From: Streptomyces sp. KL109B
GTDB taxonomy: Bacteria; Actinomycetota; Actinomycetes; Streptomycetales; Streptomycetaceae
Assembly: GCF_030766935.1 (NCBI RefSeq)
Contig: NZ_JASERL010000004.1
Location: 124,001-188,000 of the forward strand
Reading direction: 5' to 3'
Length of the DNA: 64,000 bases
Within the stretch, counting starts at the first letter, position 1. Each line of letters begins with the position of its first letter. A model generated the notes under the pieces. It was not told the DNA's origin and searched no databases. It worked only from the letters and a program-made list of their open reading frames with translations. This document shows positions 58,283 to 64,000 of this stretch, in pieces. A program made the translations under genes and the position numbers.

Positions 58283-59479
58283 TCAGGCCGACATCGGGCG
58301 TTGGGCCTTGATCGACTGCAACAGCCCCACCGCCACCCACACCGCGAACATCGACGACCCCCCGTACGACACGAACGGCAGCGGCAGGCCCGCCACCGGC
58401 ATGATGCCGAGGGTCATGCCGACGTTCTCGAAGGCCTGGAAGGCGAACCAGGCGATGATGCCGGCCGCGACGATCGTGCCGTACAGCTCGCTCGTGCCGC
58501 GCGCGATCTTGCACGCACGCCACAGCACCACACCCAGCAGCAGCAGGATGAGGCCCGCGCCGACGAAGCCGAGCTCCTCGCCGGCCACCGTGAAGACGAA
58601 GTCCGTCTGTTGTTCGGGGACGAACTGGCCGGTGGTCTGCGAGCCGTGGAAAAGGCCGGACCCCGTCAATCCGCCCGAACCGATCGCGATGCGGGCCTGG
58701 TTGGTGTTGTAGCCGACGCCCGCCGGGTCGAGCGCCGGGTTGGCGAAGGCGGCGAAGCGGGCGATCTGGTAGTCGTCGAGGACGCCCAACTGCCAGACGG
58801 CGACCGCGCCCGCCGCGCCGACGCCGATCAGGCCGAGCACCCAGCGGTTGGAGGCACCCGACGCGAGCAGCACGCCGAGCACGATCATCACCATCACCAT
58901 GACGGAGCCGAGGTCCGGCATCAGCATGACGATGAGCATCGGGACGGCGGCGAGCCCGATGGCCTGGAGCACCGTGCGGTGGTCGGGGTGTTCGCGGTCG
59001 CCCGCGTCGACGCGGGTCGCGAGGATCATCGCCATGCCGAGGATGATCGTGATCTTCACGAACTCGGAGGGCTGGAGGGAGAATCCGCCGCCGATGACGA
59101 TCCAGGCGTGCGCCCCGTTCACCGTCGCGCCGAGCGGCGTGAGGACGAGGAGGACGAGGAAGACGGAGATGCCGTAGAGGATCGGGACGGCCGTGCGCAG
59201 CGTGCGGTGCCCGAGCCAGACCGTGCCCGCCATCAGCGCGATGCCGATGCCGGTGTTCAGCAGGTGCCGGAACAGGAAGTAGTACGGGTCGCCCTGGTTG
59301 AGCTCGGTCCTGTTGCGGGTCGCCGAGTAGACGAGCGCGGCGCCGATGAAGGACAGCGCGACCGCCGCGAGCAGCATCGGCCAGTCGAGCCTGCGCACCA
59401 CCGAGTCGCGGGCCATGAGCCGCGACATGGTGGAGCGCTGCGGCCCGTAGCCGGAGACGGAGAAGCCATTGCCGGTCAC
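58283..59479 (-). CDS. rodA: RodA/FtsW-family peptidoglycan polymerase
   Basis: 398 residues with about ten transmembrane helices. SEDS signatures: GGFSLQPSEFVKITIILGMA, GQFVPEQQTDFVFTVAGEELGF and LPLPFVSYGGSSMFAVWVAVG. SEDS proteins polymerise lipid II with a partner class B PBP, here encoded 3 bp upstream. In Streptomyces this cluster is used mainly for the spore wall, as recalled from S. coelicolor. Start at ATG 59479. Confidence 0.95.
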   Translation of the reverse strand: MTGNGFSVSGYGPQRSTMSRLMARDSVVRRLDWPMLLAAVALSFIGAALVYSATRNRTELNQGDPYYFLFRHLLNTGIGIALMAGTVWLGHRTLRTAVPILYGISVFLVLLVLTPLGATVNGAHAWIVIGGGFSLQPSEFVKITIILGMAMILATRVDAGDREHPDHRTVLQAIGLAAVPMLIVMLMPDLGSVMVMVMIVLGVLLASGASNRWVLGLIGVGAAGAVAVWQLGVLDDYQIARFAAFANPALDPAGVGYNTNQARIAIGSGGLTGSGLFHGSQTTGQFVPEQQTDFVFTVAGEELGFVGAGLILLLLGVVLWRACKIARGTSELYGTIVAAGIIAWFAFQAFENVGMTLGIMPVAGLPLPFVSYGGSSMFAVWVAVGLLQSIKAQRPMSA

Positions 59480-59482
59480 CGG

Positions 59483-61681
59483 TCAGTCCCTCCTACTGCT
59501 GCTGTTGCCGTACGTGGAGGTGGGCAGCGTCGCCGCCAGGTTCTGCTGGGCGGGCGTCGTGTCCTTGACCGGCTGGAACGGTTCGATCTTCGGGGCGTCG
59601 ATGGAGCCGTCCTTCTGGATCTTCGGGAGGCTCTTCTGCGGCTCGGGCAACAGGGCCTTCTTCTTGTTGATGCCGCCCTTGTTGTCGACGCCGTAGATCG
59701 CGTCGTAGATCTTGCGGACGGCGGGGCCCGAGGCGCCGGAACCCGTACCACCCTGGGCGATCGTCATGACGACCGAGTAGTCCTTCGTGTACGTCGCGAA
59801 CCACGACGTCGTCTGCTTGCCGTAGACCTCCGCGGTACCGGTCTTGGCGTGCATCGGGATCTTGTTCTGCGGCCAGCCGCCGAAGCGCCAGGCGGCGGTG
59901 CCGCGGGTGGCGACGCCGGCGAGGGCCTGGTCGATGTGTTGCTGGGTCTGCTTCGTCATGGGCAGCTTGCCCTGCGACTTGGGCGCGATCTCGTTGACCT
60001 GCTTGCCGTCGGGGCTGACCACGGCCTTGCCGACGGAGGGCTGGTAGAGGGTGCCGCCGTTGGAGATGGCTCCGTAGATCCGGGCCATCTGGATCGGGGT
60101 GACGAGGGTGTCGCCCTGGCCGATGGAGTAGTTGACCTCGTCACCGGCGCGCATCACGTTGCCCTGGCGGCAGTTCTCCCAGTTGAGCCGCTCGACGTAG
60201 GAGCCGTCCTTCTTGCCGCCCTTGCACCAGGCGTCCTTGTTGGCCTTCCAGTACTCCTGCTTCCACTTCCGGTCGGGGACCCGGCCGTTGACCTCGTTCG
60301 GCAGGTCGATGCCGGTCTCCTTGCCGAGGCCGAACTGGTGGGCCGTCTTGTAGAAGGAGTCGTCGGCGTCGACGCCGCCCTTGGGGTGGATGCCGCCGAG
60401 CTTCTGCCACTCCTTGTGGGCGAGGCCGTAGAAGACGGTGTCGCAGGAGACCTCAAGGGCGCGGCCGAGGCTGATCGGGCCGAAGTTCTCCGACTCGAAG
60501 TTCTTGAAGACCTGGCTGCCGATCGAGTACGAGCTGGTGCACGGGTAGCGGCCGTTGAACGGGTACCCGGCGTTGACCGCGGCGGTCGACGAGATCACCT
60601 TGAAGATCGAGCCTGGCGCCGACTGGCCCTGGATCGCCCGGTTGAGGAGCGGGTAGTTGGACTTCTTGCCGGTGAGCTTGGCGTAGTCCTTGCCGGAGAT
60701 ACCGCCGACCCAGGCGTTCGGGTCGTACGTCGGGTTGGAGGCCATGGCGACGACGCGCCCGGTCTTGGCCTCCATGACGACGACGGAACCGGCATCGGCC
60801 TTGTAGTTCTCGCCGGTGTTCTTGTCGAACTCGTGGCGGGCGGCCTTCATCGCCGCGTCGAGCTCCTTCTCGGCGACGGACTGCACGCGCGCGTCGATCG
60901 ACGTGACGACGTTGGCTCCCGGCTCGGCCTTGTCGCTCTCGGCGCGGCCGATGACGCGGCCGAGGTTGTCGACCTCGTAGCGGGTGACACCGGCCTTGCC
61001 GCGCAGCTCCTTGTCGTAGGTGCGCTCAAGTCCCGAGCGGCCGACCTGGTCGGAGCGGAGGTAGGGCGAGTCGGTGTTCTTGGCCTTCTCGATCTCCGCG
61101 TCGGTGACCGGGGAGAGGTAGCCGAGGACCTGCGCGGTGTTGGAGCCGCCGGGGCCCGCGTAGCGGCGGACGGCGGTGGGTTCGGCGGTGATGCCGGGGA
61201 AGTCCTCGCTGCGCTCGCGGATTTGCAGGGCCTGCTTGGGAGTTGCCTCGTCGGTGATCGGGATGGGCTGGTACGGCGAGCCGTTCCAGCAGGGCTGCGG
61301 CGTCTCGGCGTCGCAGAGCCTGACCTTCTCCTGGATGGTCTTGGGCTTCATGCCGAGGACCTTGGCGAGCTTGGCGAGGACGGCCTTGCCCTCGTCGTCC
61401 ATCTTCATCAGGTCGGTGCGGGACGCGGAGACGACGAGCCGGGTCTCGTTGTCGGCGAGCGGCACGCCGCGCGCGTCGAGCAGCGAGCCGCGGGTGGCGG
61501 GCGTGACGACCTGCTGGACGTGGTTCCCGGACGCCTCCTTGGCGTACTCGTCGCCGTTGCGGACCTGGAGGTACCAGAGGCGGCCGCCGAGGGTGAGCAG
61601 GAGGGAGAGGACGAGGATCTGAAGGATGATGAGCCGGATCTGGACGCGTGGCGTACGGCCCGTCTCGGGGATGTTGGTCAC
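59483..61681 (-). CDS. mrdA: penicillin-binding protein 2 (class B transpeptidase)
   Basis: 732 residues. An N-terminal transmembrane helix (LIILQILVLSLLLTLGGRLWYLQV) is followed by the dimerisation domain, then the transpeptidase: active-site SxxK in SAPGSIFKVIS near residue 360, SCDTVFYGLA, and KTG in HAKTGTAEVYG near residue 615. Crosslinks peptidoglycan on the outer face with RodA as partner. Gene order mreC-mreD-PBP2-rodA is the conserved elongation cluster. Confidence 0.95.
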   Translation of the reverse strand: MTNIPETGRTPRVQIRLIILQILVLSLLLTLGGRLWYLQVRNGDEYAKEASGNHVQQVVTPATRGSLLDARGVPLADNETRLVVSASRTDLMKMDDEGKAVLAKLAKVLGMKPKTIQEKVRLCDAETPQPCWNGSPYQPIPITDEATPKQALQIRERSEDFPGITAEPTAVRRYAGPGGSNTAQVLGYLSPVTDAEIEKAKNTDSPYLRSDQVGRSGLERTYDKELRGKAGVTRYEVDNLGRVIGRAESDKAEPGANVVTSIDARVQSVAEKELDAAMKAARHEFDKNTGENYKADAGSVVVMEAKTGRVVAMASNPTYDPNAWVGGISGKDYAKLTGKKSNYPLLNRAIQGQSAPGSIFKVISSTAAVNAGYPFNGRYPCTSSYSIGSQVFKNFESENFGPISLGRALEVSCDTVFYGLAHKEWQKLGGIHPKGGVDADDSFYKTAHQFGLGKETGIDLPNEVNGRVPDRKWKQEYWKANKDAWCKGGKKDGSYVERLNWENCRQGNVMRAGDEVNYSIGQGDTLVTPIQMARIYGAISNGGTLYQPSVGKAVVSPDGKQVNEIAPKSQGKLPMTKQTQQHIDQALAGVATRGTAAWRFGGWPQNKIPMHAKTGTAEVYGKQTTSWFATYTKDYSVVMTIAQGGTGSGASGPAVRKIYDAIYGVDNKGGINKKKALLPEPQKSLPKIQKDGSIDAPKIEPFQPVKDTTPAQQNLAATLPTSTYGNSSSRRD

Positions 61682-61797
61682 GGTGGCGTGCTCCCCCTCT
61701 CAGTACGAGGACGTGTACGAGTACGAGTAGGTGTACACGCCGAAGCTGTGTGTGCCCGCGGCTTCTCCGGTGGCTTCGCGGGTCAACTGCCGTGCGC

Positions 61798-62478
61798 TCA
61801 CAGGCGCTTGACCCCCTTGATGCGGCCCGCGCGGGAGGCGCGCGCCTTGACCGAGCGCATGCGCAGTCCGCCGCCGCCCTTGCCGCCGATGCTCAGGCCC
61901 GTGCCGCCGCCGGAGACCCAGCCGGAGGAGACGTCGGCGGCCTTGGCGGAGCCGCCGGAGGTCTCGCCGAGCGGGTTGCTCTCGGCACGTCTGGCGAGCC
62001 ACATGACGCCGGGTACGACGAACGGGGCGAGCAGCAGGTCGTAGAGCGCGGCGGTGAAGATGAGGCTGCCGAGGCCGACGTCGCGGGCGGCGGTGTCGCC
62101 GACGAGCGCGCCCACACCGGCGTACAGCAGGGTCGTGCCGACGGCGGCGCCGACGACCACGAGCATGGGTCCCGCGGCCGAACGGATCTGGCCGCTCTCG
62201 GGCTTGGCGAGTCCTGCCAGATAGCCGATGACGCAGAGCACGAGCGCGTAGCGGCCCGCGGCGTGGTCGGCGGGCGGCGCGAGGTCCGCGAGCAGTCCGG
62301 CGCCGAAGCCGACGAAGGCGCCGCCGACATGGCCGTAGACGAGGGCGAGGCCGAGGACGGTCAGGAGCAGCAGGTCGGGTACGGCGCCGGGCAGTTGCAG
62401 CCGGGCCAGGATGCAGACCTGGAGGACGAGGGCCACGACGACGAGGACCGTGGAGAGCAGCATCCGGTTGAAGCGCAT
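61798..62478 (-). CDS. mreD: rod shape-determining protein MreD
   Basis: 226 residues with five to six transmembrane helices (VLVVVALVLQVCILARL; VPDLLLLTVLGLALVYG; GAGLLADLAPP). MreD links MreC and the wall enzymes in the membrane. The last 50 residues, basic and Gly-rich, are an extension beyond the usual length of about 165. 19 bp downstream of mreC. Confidence 0.9.
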   Translation of the reverse strand: MRFNRMLLSTVLVVVALVLQVCILARLQLPGAVPDLLLLTVLGLALVYGHVGGAFVGFGAGLLADLAPPADHAAGRYALVLCVIGYLAGLAKPESGQIRSAAGPMLVVVGAAVGTTLLYAGVGALVGDTAARDVGLGSLIFTAALYDLLLAPFVVPGVMWLARRAESNPLGETSGGSAKAADVSSGWVSGGGTGLSIGGKGGGGLRMRSVKARASRAGRIKGVKRL

Positions 62479-62497
62479 GATTCTTTTGCTCCTCCTG

Positions 62498-63478
62498 CTA
62501 CTGCTGCTGGTCTGCGTTGTTGTCTGCGGCGCCGTTGCCGCCGCCCTCGCCGTTGCCCGCGTCGTCCGCGCCCGGGGTGGCGGTCACGGTGACGGTGGGT
62601 GTCGGCTTGGGCTTGGCGGGCTTCTTCGGCAGGACCGTGTCCCGGGGGTCCTCGCGGGGTGCCTGCACGACGACGCCGACGACGTCGAGCTTGGTGAATC
62701 CGACGTACGGCTTCACGTAGACGGTGCGGGTCAGGTCGCCGCCGGAGGGGTCGACGCGGACGACGCGGCCGACGGGGACGCCGGGCACGAACGGCTTGTC
62801 GGCCTGCGAGCCGAAGGTGACGAGGCGGTCGCCCTTGTTCACCTTGGCCTTGCCGTTGAGGAGCTGGACGCGCAGCGGGCGGTCGCCCTGCCCGGAGGCG
62901 AAGCCGAGCTCGTCGGTCTTCTCCATGCGGGTGCCGACGGTGAAGTCGGGGTCGTTGGCGAGCAGCACGGTCGAGGTGTTCGGGCCGACGGTCGTGACGC
63001 GGCCGACGAGTCCGTCGCCGTTGAGTACCGTCATGTCGCGCTTGAGGCCGTCGTTGGCGCCGGCGTCGATGGTGACGGTCCAGGAGAAGCCCTGGGCGGC
63101 GCCGATGGCGACGACCTGGGCGCCCTTGATGCCGTATTGGCCTGCGCCGGCGGTCTTGAGCATGGCGTCGAGCTGGCGGACCTTGCTGCGGTTGCGGTCG
63201 CTGCTGCCGAGCTTGGCCTTCAACGCGGCGTTCTCTTGCTCCAGTTGGCCGATGCGGTCGTGCCGCTTGTCGGAGTCCCGGACGGCGCTTATGGCGTTGC
63301 CGATCGGGTCGACCGCGCCGGAGACCCCGTTCTCCACCGGGCCGAAGACCGTGGCGGCGGCGTGGCGGGCACCGTCGACCGGCGAGTCCTCGCCGCCGCG
63401 GATGTCCACCGTGATCAGTGCGAACGCGATGGCGATCAGCAGCACCAGGAGCAGCCGGCTCTCTCGTGTGTCCCTCAC
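62498..63478 (-). CDS. mreC: rod shape-determining protein MreC
   Basis: 326 residues: a transmembrane helix (LLLVLLIAIAFALITVDI), a coiled coil (DKRHDRIGQLEQENAALKAKLGSSDR) and the beta-barrel MreC core (AQGFSWTVTIDAGANDGLKRDMTVLNGDGLVGRVTTVGPNTSTVLLANDPDF). The C-terminal 50 residues are low-complexity (Gly/Asn/Gln). It scaffolds the elongation complex outside the membrane. 153 bp separate it from mreB. Confidence 0.95.
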   Translation of the reverse strand: MRDTRESRLLLVLLIAIAFALITVDIRGGEDSPVDGARHAAATVFGPVENGVSGAVDPIGNAISAVRDSDKRHDRIGQLEQENAALKAKLGSSDRNRSKVRQLDAMLKTAGAGQYGIKGAQVVAIGAAQGFSWTVTIDAGANDGLKRDMTVLNGDGLVGRVTTVGPNTSTVLLANDPDFTVGTRMEKTDELGFASGQGDRPLRVQLLNGKAKVNKGDRLVTFGSQADKPFVPGVPVGRVVRVDPSGGDLTRTVYVKPYVGFTKLDVVGVVVQAPREDPRDTVLPKKPAKPKPTPTVTVTATPGADDAGNGEGGGNGAADNNADQQQ

Positions 63479-63631
63479 GTGCGGCGGCCGTGCCTTCCTC
63501 TATCGGTTGCGTCGAGCGGTACTCGGTTACGTCGAGCGGTACTTCGGAGGATTTCTTATGCCTTGCCTATATATCAACGATCCGCCGCACGAGGTGGCAG
63601 GCACTCGTACGGCGGACGTTTTCGCTTTACA

Positions 63632-64000
63632 TCATCTGCGCGGCGAGGCGTCCAGGACCTGCTGGAGCGCCTCGAACTCCTCGACGCACTTGCCGGAGCC
63701 GAGCGCCACGCTGTCCAGCGGGTCCTCGGCGATGTGGATCGGCATGCCCGTCTCGCGGCGGAGCCGCTCGTCGAGGCCGCGCAGCAGGGCGCCGCCACCA
63801 GTGAGAACGATGCCGCGGTCCATTACGTCACCGGACAGTTCGGGCGGGCACTTGTCGAGGGTGGTCTTCACGGCGTCGACGATCGCGTTGACCGGTTCTT
63901 CGATCGCCTTGCGGACTTCCGCCGCCGAGATGACGACGGTCTTGGGCAGCCCCGACACAAGGTCGCGGCCGCGGATCTCGGTGTGTTCGTCGGAGTCGAG
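63632..64000 (-). CDS. mreB: rod shape-determining protein MreB, 5' part outside window
   Basis: 123 C-terminal residues are visible. The end VISAAEVRKAIEEPVNAIVDAVKTTL then DRGIVLTGGGALLRGLDERLRRETGMPIHIAEDPLDSVALGSGKCVEEF is the MreB/actin ATPase C-terminal lobe with the adenosine-binding GGGALL loop. The frame is open to the window edge. MreB filaments organise wall synthesis; in Streptomyces they are mainly needed in sporulation. Confidence 0.96.
   Translation of the reverse strand, partial: LDSDEHTEIRGRDLVSGLPKTVVISAAEVRKAIEEPVNAIVDAVKTTLDKCPPELSGDVMDRGIVLTGGGALLRGLDERLRRETGMPIHIAEDPLDSVALGSGKCVEEFEALQQVLDASPRR

Overview
The window is high-GC actinobacterial chromosome. Codon bias, GTG starts, rare TTA codons and gene order (comEA-comEC, leuS, rsfS-LCP-nadD, rplU-rpmA-obg-proB-proA, rne, rodA-PBP2-mreDCB) point to a Streptomyces. 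About 50 protein genes and two tRNA genes can be supported. Most core genes are on the minus strand.

Layout. 1-9.7 kb: an end-truncated small gene, a YceI-like protein, comEC and comEA (4-bp overlap), a DegV protein, a membrane coiled-coil protein and leuS. leuS is preceded by a leader peptide with three leucine codons and a hairpin/terminator pair, the layout of ribosome-mediated attenuation. 9.9-12.8 kb: a haem-b-type membrane protein and a NuoF-like protein with a ferredoxin tail, probably a two-gene electron-transfer module. 12.9 and 29.75 kb: two copies of tRNA-Ala(GGC).

Between the two tRNAs (13-29.7 kb) is accessory DNA: a GT87 glycosyltransferase, two small zinc-ribbon proteins, a ferredoxin/ferredoxin-reductase pair, flavin and VOC proteins, and a five-gene operon (cupin, cobalamin-binding mutase subunit, methylaspartate-mutase-like E subunit, large FAD/NAD(P)-binding protein, adenylate-forming ligase) with a LysR regulator next to it. 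It also holds a vanadium-haloperoxidase-like enzyme, an HPP membrane protein and three ABATE/CGNR zinc-finger genes, each divergent from a neighbour. Four genes here or in the adjacent cytochrome gene are seen or checked to carry TTA, with one more in lysR, suggesting bldA control. I regard the mutase operon as the best candidate for an undescribed pathway.

29.9-42.5 kb: histidine phosphatase, rsfS, an LCP/LytR_C wall-polymer protein, nadD, two very small membrane proteins, an M48 protease, two membrane proteins that share an SVVFDE motif, proA and proB with a small conserved gene between, and a membrane-anchored glycerophosphotransferase-like protein. 42.5-46.5 kb: a 96-bp tandem repeat, an aldo/keto reductase, a 550-bp gene-poor stretch, then obg, rpmA and rplU.

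46.7-64 kb: a secreted phospholipase-D-like protein, a giant RNase E/G with long repetitive arms, two radical-SAM-related genes and a repetitive membrane protein, a CYTH-CHAD protein, and the elongation/sporulation wall cluster rodA, PBP2, mreD, mreC and the 3' end of mreB. No transposase, integrase, CRISPR array or rRNA was seen.
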